Shown here: positions 28,309 through 37,649 of the stretch, one piece after another
Numbering within the stretch: the first letter of the stretch is position 1
Layout: each line of letters opens with the position of its first letter
Assembly (NCBI RefSeq): GCF_001676155.1
Contig: NZ_LZEW01000001.1
Location: forward strand, 806,001-870,000
Length of the DNA stretch: 64,000 nt
Origin: Morganella psychrotolerans
GTDB taxonomy: Bacteria; Pseudomonadota; Gammaproteobacteria; Enterobacterales; Enterobacteriaceae
Direction of reading: 5' to 3'
Program-made: the position numbers and the translations under genes
Notes under the pieces: model-generated
The model's input: the letters and a program-made list of their open reading frames with translations, nothing else
What the model was told of the DNA's origin: nothing
Database searches by the model: none

Positions 28309-29301
28309 ATGATTAGCGGCTTATTCATCGGCATGCTCTTCGGCGGGCTTTTACAATCAGGGCAATTTTGCTTTGTTTCCGGTTTCAGGAATATTGTTTA
28401 TCAGAAAAACACCCGTTTTCTCACCGCGCTGCTGATTGCGGTTTCTATTCAGGCTACCGGATTTTTTACCCTGCAATCAATGGGATTACTGACCATTCCG
28501 GAAGGAACTCTGCCGGTGACCGCCACTATTATCGGCGGTTTTTTATTCGGGGTTGGCATGGTATTAGCGGGATGCTGCGGTAGTGGTGCCTGGTTCCGGT
28601 CCGGTGAAGGGCTGACAGGAACATGGATTGCCTTATTTTCATTTGTCGTCACTATGGCGTCAGCCTGGAAAGGCAGTTTAAAACATTGGATTGAGCCATT
28701 ATTAATACATCCGGCACAAGCTGACACTATCTATAAAACACTGAATATCTCTCCGTGGTTTCTGGTTGCAGTATTAATTATTGTCACTATCGGATTACTG
28801 ATTTATCAGCATCGTCATCCCCGTTATTCTCCGCCCCCGTTGGGCAAATTTAAGCGATTACCCCTTAACCTTACCGCCGTGCTTATTGGTATCCTCGGTA
28901 TTATTGCCTGGCTTTTCAGTGCGGAAAGCGGACGCAACTTTGGCTTTGGTATTTCTGTGCCTTCCGCCAATGTCATTCAGTATTTAGTGACAGGTCAGCA
29001 GCGTTATTTCAATTGGGGAATGTTATTTGTTATCGGTATTTTTGCCGGTTCAATGATCAGCGCTAAAATACGCGGGGAGTTTGCCTTAACATTACCACCG
29101 GACGGAAAAACGGTTGTGAAACGGTTAACCGGCGGCATAGTAATGGGAATAGGGGCAACACTTGCCGGCGGATGTACTGTAACTAATTCACTGGTAGCTA
29201 CCGCGTATTTCTCCTGGCAGGGTTGGATTTCAACACTGACGATTATGGCGGGTGTCTGGATCACCAGTTATTTCATCAGACCATCACAGTGCAGAATATA
29301 G
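28309..29301 (+). CDS. YeeE/YedE family sulfur (thiosulfate-type) transporter
   Basis: A 330-residue inner-membrane protein with about nine hydrophobic segments. Conserved cysteines occur in QSGQFCF (near residue 23), LAGCCGSGAW (near 88) and LAGGCTVTNS (near 287), the pattern of YeeE/YedE (TsuA-like) carriers that pass thiosulfate or persulfide sulfur. A rhodanese lipoprotein gene follows 8 bases later, which supports sulfur uptake. The exact substrate is inference. Confidence 0.85.
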   Translation: MISGLFIGMLFGGLLQSGQFCFVSGFRNIVYQKNTRFLTALLIAVSIQATGFFTLQSMGLLTIPEGTLPVTATIIGGFLFGVGMVLAGCCGSGAWFRSGEGLTGTWIALFSFVVTMASAWKGSLKHWIEPLLIHPAQADTIYKTLNISPWFLVAVLIIVTIGLLIYQHRHPRYSPPPLGKFKRLPLNLTAVLIGILGIIAWLFSAESGRNFGFGISVPSANVIQYLVTGQQRYFNWGMLFVIGIFAGSMISAKIRGEFALTLPPDGKTVVKRLTGGIVMGIGATLAGGCTVTNSLVATAYFSWQGWISTLTIMAGVWITSYFIRPSQCRI

Positions 29302-29309
29302 GAATATAT

Positions 29310-30686
29310 ATGAAAGGAAAATTAACAATCTTATTATTATCAGCGCTGCTGTCGGGCTGTGACCAGACCGTCGTAAAAGATATCAGTGTTGATGAGTTAT
29401 CAAAAAACCTGGATAACCCGGATTACCTTATTATAGATACCCGTCCGGACAGCCTGTATTTTGGTTTTAAAGATAAAGATGCAACCCGCGGTGGTCATAT
29501 AAAAGGTGCTATGCAATTTACCACCGGTTGGCTGGACTTTATTGATGAAAATAAATTCAATAATTTTGTTGCCGAAAAGGGAATAACCAAAGAAAAAACG
29601 CTGGTTTTCTATGACAGTAATCCGGATGACCTGGACAGAGTAACCGCTGAATTTGCCGCCAAAGGCTATAATGTACTGGCATTTAAAGAGTTTATTAACT
29701 ATGCAAATTTAGATTATCCGATGGAAAAATACCCGAATTACTGGATGAGTGTTTCACCCGGATGGGTTAACGCCGTACTTAACGGTGAAAAGCCGGAAAG
29801 TTATACCAGTGATAAAAAACCGGTGATATTTGAAGTTTCATGGGGCGCTGCGGAACAATCCAAATCCTATTCCACCCATATTAAAGGTGCCTATCATTTT
29901 AATACGGACTGGATTGAAAATGCACCTGTATGGAATTTATCTGAACCTGACGTTATTAAAAATAATTTACTGAAAAATAGTATCCGCAAAGATACCCCGG
30001 TCATAGTCTATTCTGAAAATCAGATGGCGGCATTACGGGTATTGTGGGCGCTGAAATGGGCAGGGGTTGAAGATGTCCGTTTTCTTAACGGCGGTTTAAA
30101 TGTTTGGGTTGATGCAGAATTACCAACAGAAACCGCAGTTAATATCCCTGTGCCGGTTTCTGATTTTGGTGCTTTTATTCCGGCAAATCCACAGGTCAAT
30201 ATTTCCATGCCCGCTGAAGCTATTCAGGGACAAAAATCCGGATTAAAACTGATCAGTAACCGCACATGGGATGAATATACCGGGAAAATTACCGGCTATG
30301 ATTATATTCCGCGTAAAGGTGAACCGGCAGGAGCTATCTGGGGATTTGGCGGTAAGAATTCCAATGATATGTCTGATTATTATGATCCCGACGGCACATT
30401 ACGTAATCCGGAAGAGATTTTTGCACTCTGGAAAATGCAGGGAATTGAGCCTTCAGATCACGTTGCGTTCTATTGCGGAACCGGATGGCGGGCAAGTGTC
30501 TCATGGTTTATGACGCAAATGGCGGGCTGGGAAAACAGTCAGATATATGATGGCGGTTGGAATGCATGGCAAATGAACCCGGAATTACCGGTGCTTGATA
30601 ATGCACAGAGCAAAATCAGCAAACCAAATGCACTGAATGACTTTGGTGAAATCGTGAAAAAACCGGGACAATCCTGCAAAAGCTGA
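29310..30686 (+). CDS. Lipoprotein with three rhodanese domains
   Basis: 458 residues from the ATG at 29310, which opens a lipoprotein signal with lipobox LLSGC; the longer in-frame start would begin inside the transporter gene. Three rhodanese-like modules are visible. In the first two, the active-site Cys position reads YDSNPDD and YSENQM, so they look catalytically dead. The third has YCGTGWRAS (near residue 391) with a proper Cys loop. It is probably anchored in the envelope, moving sulfane sulfur to or from the adjacent YeeE/YedE carrier. Confidence 0.82.
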   Translation: MKGKLTILLLSALLSGCDQTVVKDISVDELSKNLDNPDYLIIDTRPDSLYFGFKDKDATRGGHIKGAMQFTTGWLDFIDENKFNNFVAEKGITKEKTLVFYDSNPDDLDRVTAEFAAKGYNVLAFKEFINYANLDYPMEKYPNYWMSVSPGWVNAVLNGEKPESYTSDKKPVIFEVSWGAAEQSKSYSTHIKGAYHFNTDWIENAPVWNLSEPDVIKNNLLKNSIRKDTPVIVYSENQMAALRVLWALKWAGVEDVRFLNGGLNVWVDAELPTETAVNIPVPVSDFGAFIPANPQVNISMPAEAIQGQKSGLKLISNRTWDEYTGKITGYDYIPRKGEPAGAIWGFGGKNSNDMSDYYDPDGTLRNPEEIFALWKMQGIEPSDHVAFYCGTGWRASVSWFMTQMAGWENSQIYDGGWNAWQMNPELPVLDNAQSKISKPNALNDFGEIVKKPGQSCKS

Positions 30687-30737
30687 TGCCGGATTATCAG
30701 TATCCAGGCACGGAATTTTTTCCATCAGAGGTAAAAA

Positions 30738-31532
30738 GTGGTGAATAATAGCGAGAATATTCTTCAGGGGGGAGGGAGATCTTTAGTAACGAAGAAAGAT
30801 GATGTGGTTTTCCGCATCCCTGCTCCCTGGTCAGCGACAACCATTGCACTTCTCAGACATCTGGAGCAAGTCGGCTTCAAATATTCACCAAGGATCGTCG
30901 GTACTGGATTCGATCCGGAAGGGCGGGAAATGGTTTCATTTTTGGAAGGGGATTTTGTTCATCCTCAGCCGTGGAAAGACGAGGCTCTACCGTTATTGGG
31001 ACAGATACTGAAAGAGTTGCATCAGGCGACCAGTTCTTTTTTGCCACCAAAAAACGCTCAATGGCACCCATGGTTCGGTCGGAATTTGGGAACAGCTTCG
31101 GTGATAGGTCATTGTGATACGGGGCCATGGAATATCGTCTGCCGTAATAAATTACCCTTTGCGCTCATTGATTGGGAAGAGGCAGGGCCTGTTGACCCAT
31201 TGATTGAACTGGCACAAGCCTGTTGGCTAAACGCTCAGTTAGTCGATGATGATATTGCTGAAAAGCAGGGACTCCCTTCAGTTGAGGTTCGTGCACATCA
31301 AATGCGCATGTTACTTGATGGATATGGCGTTCTACGCTTTCAGCGAATTGGTTTTATTGAAAAAGTGAGAGACTTTGTGATTTTCAGTGCTGCAAATGAA
31401 GCTATTACAGCGCGAGTGACTATGGATAGCCAGGAGATTGATCCGCTTTGGGGGATATCGTGGAGGGCTCGCAGTGCAGCTTGGATCATAAGACACCAGG
31501 AAAAACTAAATCGGATAATCATGGCGGACTGA
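30738..31532 (+). CDS. Aminoglycoside-phosphotransferase-family protein
   Basis: A 264-residue APH/choline-kinase-fold protein. The catalytic loop IGHCDTGPWNIVCRN (HxDxxxxN, near residue 131) is followed by FALIDWEEAGPVDP (metal-binding Asp, near 148). GTG serves as start behind AGAGGT. The substrate is unknown, and resistance activity should not be assumed. It is the last gene before the dif site. Confidence 0.8.
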   Translation: MVNNSENILQGGGRSLVTKKDDVVFRIPAPWSATTIALLRHLEQVGFKYSPRIVGTGFDPEGREMVSFLEGDFVHPQPWKDEALPLLGQILKELHQATSSFLPPKNAQWHPWFGRNLGTASVIGHCDTGPWNIVCRNKLPFALIDWEEAGPVDPLIELAQACWLNAQLVDDDIAEKQGLPSVEVRAHQMRMLLDGYGVLRFQRIGFIEKVRDFVIFSAANEAITARVTMDSQEIDPLWGISWRARSAAWIIRHQEKLNRIIMAD

Positions 31533-31784
31533 TCGTTCATCCCGAAGTACATATATCTGAACGAGAGTTTGGAATTGAAAGAGACAGAATAGAACATGAG
31601 CATGCTCTGAGAGGCACGGGAGAATTTACGCTGGTTTTTTCCGGATGTGATTGGTGATGTCCATAAAAATGGGATTCACGGACAATCAGCTGAAATCCCG
31701 AATTTTTCCAGTGCGGGTAAAATAATTTTCTTCTGAATGAAAGTCCAATAGGGGCTGGATACCTGATTTCCATTGCTATATGTC

Positions 31785-31812
31785 ATTTAACATAATATAC
31801 ATTATGCGAACC
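31785..31812. other. Chromosome dimer resolution site dif
   Basis: The site reads XerD arm ATTTAACATAA, central TATACA, XerC arm TTATGCGAACC. By memory, E. coli dif in this orientation is ATTTAACATAA-TATACA-TTATGCGCACC, one mismatch. It is the XerCD recombination site where replicated chromosomes are resolved by FtsK. A second copy of the XerC arm lies 2.9 kb to the right. Confidence 0.92.
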
Positions 31813-31977
31813 TAAATATGAAATAGAGAAATCCAGTGTTCTGGCTGGTTCAATCATGTTGGTTCTTTTTCGGCTCTAAACTGAGTCCTACCTTCATTTA
31901 ACCCCGAATACCAATTACTGGTTTGTCATCTTCAGGATCATGACGCCCTAATGAATCTTCAGAAAAAGGCTTTAATT

Positions 31978-31997
31978 GGGGTCGATATTATTCGACC
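31978..31997 (-). terminator. Hairpin after the cupin gene
   Basis: GGGTCGA / TCGACCC stem with a six-base loop, just downstream of the minus-strand cupin gene. No long T-run. Confidence 0.45.
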
Positions 31998-32014
31998 CTG
32001 TGTGTGTTTAATGA

Positions 32015-32378
32015 TTAAATCCGAATATCACTTTTTGCAGTACGCTCTCCGCCTTCATGGCCTGTATTTAGAATGCCACAAGGTTCAATTATCATAATAT
32101 GAGTTTCGATATCGGCACTGGTCTTATGCTCTATGCCCCGGGGAACAACATACATTTCTCCTGCAACCAGCTGCACATGCTCATCTTGAAAATCAATCCG
32201 TAAAACACCATCGAGTACAATAAATGCTTCGTCTGTCTCCGGATGTGTATGCCAGATAAAATCCCCCTGAATTTTGACTACCTTAAATTGATAGTCATTC
32301 ATTTCAGCAATCACTTTAGGTTGCCATTGTTCAGTAACAAGGGATAATTTATTTTTTTAAATTGATGGGTTGATACAT
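32015..32378 (-). CDS. Small cupin protein, frameshifted as given
   Basis: About 120 residues when corrected. The ATG at 32378 follows AGGAG, and the frame runs MYQPINLK then breaks at the seven-base A run (32352-32358). Removing one A joins it to NKLSLVTEQWQPKVIAEM and the cupin body. The cupin motifs are HTHPETDEAF (near residue 43) and GEMYVVPRGIEHKT (near 73), giving the metal-binding His/Glu set. Function unknown; likely a small-molecule-binding or sensing cupin. It lies next to an AraC-type regulator. Confidence 0.75.
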
Positions 32379-32457
32379 TATTGAGCTCCTTATAAATGAG
32401 GGAGCATCATAGTAAGAAATGCTGAATAATTATTGAATGATCGTGCAACTTAATATC

Positions 32458-33271
32458 TCAGTTATTTTGGATGTATTTTAACCATCGACCGGGAGAAATA
32501 CCAAAATGACTTAAAAATTGACGGTTTGCATGACTCTGATCTGCAAACCCAGCTTCGATAGCACTATCTGCCAAATGTTTACGCTTTAATATCAAGTCTT
32601 TAAACCGTTCCAATCGTCGCATAGTTATATATCTATATGGACTTGTTCCAAATAATACGCGGAAATCCCGACTCAAACTCCACCGTTCCCTGCCACTCAC
32701 TGAAGAAAGCTCATCTAGTGTAATATTATTATCAAAATGTGAATGAATATACTCCCGGGCAAGCTCTGCGGCTTTGTAATCAAATGACCGTCGTTGATGA
32801 CTTTGTCCTCCGATAGCAGCGAGGATCTGTACAAGATCGTAAATTGCATCTTCTTCTTCAATCATTTCAAAATGCATATCCATTGCTTTTAATAAGGGCT
32901 GAATTGCAGTTGATAGCCTGGGATCAGTAGAAATACCATCAGGAATAAAGGGGAGCGGCTTACCGCCAAGAATATTTTGAACTAAAGAAGGCTTAATATA
33001 TAACATACGATACCGGAATCCATCCAGTGTCCCTGCCTTTCCATCATGCACTTCATCGGGGTGTAATATTACAGTCCCTCCCGGCAAGCTATGACGTTTT
33101 TGACTACGATAATTAAAACTTTGTACACCAGCTAATGTGCGCCCAATGGCATAGGTGTCGTGGCGATGAGGTTCATAACCATGACCAGAAAAAAAAAGCC
33201 TCTATACGTTCTATCTGCATTGAGTGCTCAGCCAGCTTCACCCAGTCTTTTGCTTTTTCATTTCCCGGCAT
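32458..33271 (-). CDS. AraC-family regulator, frameshifted as given
   Basis: About 270 residues when corrected: an N-terminal cupin-like ligand domain (HGYEPHRHDTYAIG, PGGTVILHPDEVHDG) and a C-terminal double helix-turn-helix (EYIHSHFDNNITLDELSS and ADSAIEAGFADQSHANRQF split over about 165-255). An extra base in the nine-base A run at 33189-33197 splits it. The start at 33271 follows GAGGAGAG. It may control the neighbouring cupin gene or dhaT. It is noticeably more AT-rich than dhaT. Confidence 0.78.
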
Positions 33272-33518
33272 TCTGATACTCTCCTCTCAAACCACAGGTA
33301 ATTAACAGTATTATATACAATAAATCTTTTGTTCAGTAAAAAGTCTTTATCAGGCTGTAAGGCCGCATGGCTTGTTGACTTATATCAATGAAACAAAATT
33401 AATTGAATCGATTCGTCTCATAGACTATTTCCTGCTATTGACTTAATAACCCATGGGGTGAGAATAAATTAATACTTTAATTTATCTGAATAATAATTTT
33501 ATCCTTGGAAGGTTTATC

Positions 33519-34683
33519 ATGAGCTATCGTATGTTTGATTATCTGGTACCGAATGTTAATTTTTTTTGGTCCGGGCGCAATTTCTGTTGTCGGTGAACGC
33601 TGCAAACTGCTGGGTGGTAAAAAAGTTCTTCTGGTGACTGACAAAGGCCTGCGGGCAATTAAAGACGGCGCGGTAGATAAAACTATCGGTTATCTGAAAG
33701 AAGCCGGTATTGATGTTGCCGTGTTTGACGGCACTGAGCCCAATCCGAAAGATACCAATGTGCTCGAAGGTCTTGCGATGTTCCGCCGGGAACAGTGCGA
33801 TATGATAATTACGGTCGGCGGCGGCAGCCCGCACGATTGCGGTAAAGGTATCGGTATTGCGGCGACACATGAAGGCGATCTGTATAGTTACGCCGGGATT
33901 GAAACTCTGACAAACCCCCTGCCACCAATTATTGCCGTGAATACAACAGCCGGTACTGCCAGTGAAGTTACGCGCCATTGCGTACTGACCAACACAAAAA
34001 CCAAAGTGAAATTCGTTATCGTCAGCTGGCGTAACCTCCCTTCTGTCTCTATCAACGATCCGCTGCTGATGATCGGTAAACCGGCGGCACTGACTGCCGC
34101 AACCGGTATGGATGCCCTGACTCATGCGGTTGAAGCGTATATTTCCAAAGACGCCAATCCGGTAACGGATGCCTCTGCTATCCAGGCAATCCGCCTGATT
34201 GCCCGTAACCTGCGTCAGGCAGTGGCACTCGGTACTAATCTGAAAGCACGTGAAAATATGGCGTATGGATCACTTCTGGCCGGGATGGCATTTAATAATG
34301 CCAATCTTGGTTATGTGCATGCGATGGCGCATCAACTGGGCGGCTTATATGATATGCCGCATGGTGTGGCTAATGCTGTATTACTGCCACATGTTGCACG
34401 CTATAACCTGATTGCCAACCCGGAAAAATTCGCGGATATTGCTGAATTTATGGGTGAAAATATTACAGGATTATCTGTGATGGATGCCGCTGAACGGGCA
34501 ATTGCCGCTATCGCGCGTCTCTCTGCGGATATCGGAATTCCACAGCATCTGAGTGAATTGGGTGTGAAAGAGTCTGATTTCCCGTATATGGCTGAAATGG
34601 CACTCAAAGACGGTAATGCGTTTTCTAACCCGCGCAAAGGTAATGAAAAAGAGATTATTGAAATCTTCCGTCAGGCATTCTGA
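33519..34683 (+). CDS. dhaT: 1,3-propanediol dehydrogenase DhaT, frameshifted as given
   Basis: Corrected to 387 residues, the DhaT length. The frame starts MSYRMFDYLVPNVNFF at 33519 behind GGAAGG and is broken by one extra T in the run 33560-33567. The body is an iron-dependent group III alcohol dehydrogenase with TVGGGSPHDCGKG (near residue 95), TTAGTASEVTRH (near 143) and metal ligands in DALTHAVEAY and HAMAHQLGG (near 190-275). The sequence is very like Klebsiella/Citrobacter DhaT, which reduces 3-hydroxypropionaldehyde to 1,3-propanediol. No other dha genes are in the window. Confidence 0.87.
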
Positions 34684-34698
34684 GTTCCGGGAAAAACA

Positions 34699-34723
34699 CC
34701 CGCCGGGGCATTGTGCCGGCGGG
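34699..34723. terminator. Hairpin after dhaT
   Basis: CCCGCCGG / CCGGCGGG stem with a nine-base loop, directly after the dhaT stop. Confidence 0.55.
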
Positions 34724-34743
34724 CTGATTGCCGATACGGTAAA

Positions 34744-34756
34744 CATTATGCGAACC
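34744..34756. other. Second XerC arm (dif half-site)
   Basis: CATTATGCGAACC is identical to the XerC arm and edge of the centre of the dif site at 31785. The next 38 bases also align without gaps to those after dif (23 matches), ending in a shared GCTGGTT/CTGGTT. The XerD arm is absent. This looks like the degenerate end of a segment joined at dif. Confidence 0.6.
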
Positions 34757-34798
34757 AAGGTAGCTAATGGAGAAATCTGACACTTTAGCTGGTTATAT

Positions 34799-34808
34799 CC
34801 CCCCCCCC
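34799..34808 (-). repeat. Poly-G run of ten at a cupin stop codon
   Basis: Ten C on the plus strand, read as G on the minus strand, starting within the TAG stop of the cupin gene. Slippage here would not change the protein. It is the longest G/C run I noticed in the window. Confidence 0.7.
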
Positions 34809-35119
34809 TAAACGGAGCCCTCTTTTTCAATCACCAGTATTCTGGCTTCACCCACCGGATGTGCAACATGCTCACAGCCGATACCGGCATAAAGAATATC
34901 ACCGGCATTTAAGATAACTTGCTTAGTCTCGCCATTCTCTTTGTAATGCATTTCTACAGTGCCATCCATGACGGCGAAAACTTCTTGTCCGTCATTAACG
35001 TGCCATTTGTATGCTTTATCTGTCCAATGCAACCGTACTGTTGTGCCGTCAAAATTAGCAATATCTAATGCCTGCCAGGCTTTGTCTGCGGTAAAGTCTT
35101 TGCTTTTGTATGTTTTCAT
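34808..35119 (-). CDS. Cupin-domain protein
   Basis: A 103-residue single-domain cupin. It has the motif WHVNDGQEVFAVMDG (near residue 38) and GDILYAGIGCEHVAHP (near 73), with the His ligands conserved in part. It is cytoplasmic and of unknown function. It lies just outside the dif half-site and upstream of a MocR regulator. It is not closely similar to the cupin at 32015. Confidence 0.8.
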   Translation of the reverse strand: MKTYKSKDFTADKAWQALDIANFDGTTVRLHWTDKAYKWHVNDGQEVFAVMDGTVEMHYKENGETKQVILNAGDILYAGIGCEHVAHPVGEARILVIEKEGSV

Positions 35120-35333
35120 TTTGTGATTTTTTTGTAATTATCAATCAGTTATTTTGTATTTAATATTTGCAGTTTTTCAAATCGGAATCAATAATTTTTC
35201 TATTCTATTTCCTGGTAGTTGAACAAAAGTAGATACCGGAAATGATCAGAACCGCACTTAACAAATGAAACCTGTGTAATGTCTCATTTAAAAATATATG
35301 TAGCCTGCTTATAGCCTGAATTTTATTTTCAGA

Positions 35334-36707
35334 CTAAAAATCAATAAAATAGACTATCGCCTGTTTTATTGTTTGCAGTACCATTTCCAGTTCGTCATAC
35401 GTCAGTGAACTGATTGCGACACGGATAGCTTGCGGAATATCCCGTGTGACGGCGTAAGATTCAGCGGAACTGACGACTATATTAGCATCCCGCAAATGGC
35501 TGATAACGATATCGCAACGGACACCGGGAGGCAGCGGGATCCATAAAAAATAGCTGCACGGATGGGCGATATAGGGAAAATCAGTAAAAATCCTGCGGAC
35601 AATATCTTGCCGGTTTTTGGCATCACGGCGTTTTCTCTTCTCCAGTTTTTCTGCATCCCCCTGCTCTAACCATTCACTGATAATCGCCGTTGTTAGTGCA
35701 GGCGTGTTCCATGTCGTAATACGGATGATGCGCTCAAGATTGGCAATCTGTTCCGGTGGTGCAACAACCAATCCCACACGAAAGCCGGTCGCAATATTTT
35801 TGGAAAATCCGGTCACATAAAATGTGATATCCGGTGCAAGCTCAGCCAATGGCGGTGGTGCCGTTTTTTGCAAAAAAGAGTATGAACCATCTTCTATCAG
35901 CCAGAATTGATGCTTTCTTGCAAGGTTAATCAATGCCTTACGGGATGATAAATCCATCACCCAACCCAGCGGATTATGCAGTGTTGGCATGGTGAAATAA
36001 CCACGGATCTTCCGGTGTCCGCATATTTGAGCAAATGCCGTTAAATCAGGGCCGGATTCTGTAATAGGAATTGCTACTAAATCAATATGATACATTTGTG
36101 CCAGTGCCTTGAAACCAGGGTATGTCAGGGCATCAGTTGCAATAACATCTCCCGGGCTGAACATGCCCAGCACAATGGTGGCAAGACCATGTTGTGCGCC
36201 ACTCACTATAACGACCGTTTCCGGATTAACGGATGAAAATCCGCGTAATTTCAGGTGTTGTGCCGTTATTACGCGTTCATGACGCCGTCCGGCGTGAGGC
36301 TGATAATGCAACAGACTGTCCAGATCACCACTCATGGATAACTGACGTAATGAACGGCGCAGCAGTGTTTCCTGTCCTGTAATTTCCGGATAAATAAAAT
36401 TAAGATCATACATTTCCGGCATGACATCCTGTTCAATACTAAATGTTGGTAACAAACTGATATCACGAACAAATGTTCCGCGCCCTGTTTCCCCTCTGAC
36501 TAACCCGAGACTGATTAATTCTTTATATATCCGTGACGCTGTCACTAATGAGGTCTTCTCATCAGCAGCAAATGTTCTGTGTGCGGGTAATTTAGTCCCC
36601 GGAGGTAGCTCACCACTCAGGATACGGGCTGCGATTGTATCGACGTAGCATTTATAACGTGGTGCGGCCATTTGAAGTGTATCCATGACAATTTTTTTGA
36701 TTGTCAT
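35334..36707 (-). CDS. MocR/GntR-type regulator with aminotransferase domain
   Basis: A 457-residue fusion of an N-terminal GntR winged helix (SGELPPGTKLPAHRTFAADEKTSLVTASRIYKELISLGL split over residues about 31-70) and a fold-type-I aminotransferase domain. The PLP-binding Lys is in YVTGFSKNIATGFRVG near residue 300. MocR proteins sense PLP or amino-compound ligands and often control a divergent gene. Here that gene is the DMT transporter 53 bases away. Confidence 0.88.
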   Translation of the reverse strand: MTIKKIVMDTLQMAAPRYKCYVDTIAARILSGELPPGTKLPAHRTFAADEKTSLVTASRIYKELISLGLVRGETGRGTFVRDISLLPTFSIEQDVMPEMYDLNFIYPEITGQETLLRRSLRQLSMSGDLDSLLHYQPHAGRRHERVITAQHLKLRGFSSVNPETVVIVSGAQHGLATIVLGMFSPGDVIATDALTYPGFKALAQMYHIDLVAIPITESGPDLTAFAQICGHRKIRGYFTMPTLHNPLGWVMDLSSRKALINLARKHQFWLIEDGSYSFLQKTAPPPLAELAPDITFYVTGFSKNIATGFRVGLVVAPPEQIANLERIIRITTWNTPALTTAIISEWLEQGDAEKLEKRKRRDAKNRQDIVRRIFTDFPYIAHPCSYFLWIPLPPGVRCDIVISHLRDANIVVSSAESYAVTRDIPQAIRVAISSLTYDELEMVLQTIKQAIVYFIDF

Positions 36708-36760
36708 GATTATCAGTATTAGGCTCTGGTATCACAAGGTCTTATTAAGCGGAGTATGAT

Positions 36761-37642
36761 ATGGATAATGAAATAGTGGCAACTTCCCACTCAGCGCGTG
36801 GCTGGATCAACGGCTTTATTGGTGTCCTGATCTTTAGCGGCTCCCTGCCCGCAACAAAAGCCGGTATTATCGGGTTTGCACCTGATTTTCTGACAGTGTC
36901 ACGGGCAGCAATTGCCGGGATTTTTGCACTGATAATTTTACTGGTCATGCGCCAACGCTTGCCGGCTGCAAAATATATCCCGTCATTACTGATAGTGGCG
37001 GCAGGCGTTGTTGTAGGTTTTCCGTTATTGACCGCTCTTGCCCTGGAGCATGTCAGTTCTGCTCATTCAATTGTCTATCTCGGATTATTACCTCTGGCGA
37101 CTGCATTGTTTGGTGTTTTGCGCAGCAGTGAACGCCCGAAGCCTGCCTTTTGGTTTTTTTCAGTCCTGGGCAGTGTGTTTGTTATGGGATTTGCATTATT
37201 TCAGGGCGGTGAAAGTACACTGACCGGCGATATCTACATGTTGGCGGCAGTATTACTTTGCGGGCTCGGGTATGCGGAGGGCGCTGCCCTTTCCCGTCAT
37301 ATCGGTAGTTGGCAGGTGATTTGCCAGGCATTGGTTATTTCCCTGCCGGTGATGATCATTCTGTGTATTGCATTATGGCCGGAAACATTACGCGGTATAC
37401 CGGCACAGGCATGGGGCGGATTAATCTATATTGCGTTATTCAGTATGCTGATTGGTTTTTTCTTTTGGTATCGCGGGCTGGCTGAAGGCGGTATTGCTGG
37501 CGTCAGTCAGCTACAGCTGTTACAGCCGTTCTTTGGATTGGTCCTTTCTGCTTTGATACTTAATGAGGCGGTCAGCTTTGTTATGATTGCATCAACGGTT
37601 GGCGTTATTGCCTGCGTGGCAGGTTCAAAGCGATTTTCCTGA
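36761..37642 (+). CDS. DMT/EamA family transporter
   Basis: A 293-residue inner-membrane protein with ten hydrophobic segments in two EamA repeats. The start of the fold is WINGFIGVLIFSGSLPATKAGI, and FWYRGLAEGGIAGVSQLQLLQPFFGLV (split across about 228-255) is the usual second-repeat motif. It probably exports an amino acid or metabolite. It is divergent from the MocR gene that likely regulates it. Confidence 0.87.
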   Translation: MDNEIVATSHSARGWINGFIGVLIFSGSLPATKAGIIGFAPDFLTVSRAAIAGIFALIILLVMRQRLPAAKYIPSLLIVAAGVVVGFPLLTALALEHVSSAHSIVYLGLLPLATALFGVLRSSERPKPAFWFFSVLGSVFVMGFALFQGGESTLTGDIYMLAAVLLCGLGYAEGAALSRHIGSWQVICQALVISLPVMIILCIALWPETLRGIPAQAWGGLIYIALFSMLIGFFFWYRGLAEGGIAGVSQLQLLQPFFGLVLSALILNEAVSFVMIASTVGVIACVAGSKRFS

Positions 37643-37649
37643 TAAGTTA

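Larger units (their letters stand above)
31533..32014. other. Intergenic region containing dif
   Basis: 482 AT-rich bases with no credible gene. It holds the dif site (31785-31812) and a hairpin (31978-31997). Short ORFs here overlap the 3' end of the phosphotransferase gene and have no coding character. Confidence 0.7.

Noticed and set aside
30738-31532. Aminoglycoside resistance gene
   Set aside because: Only the general APH kinase fold is visible; no specific resistance family is recognisable.
31785-34756. Prophage or integrase-carrying island at dif
   Set aside because: No integrase, replication or capsid genes between the two arms; only a cassette-like segment can be supported.
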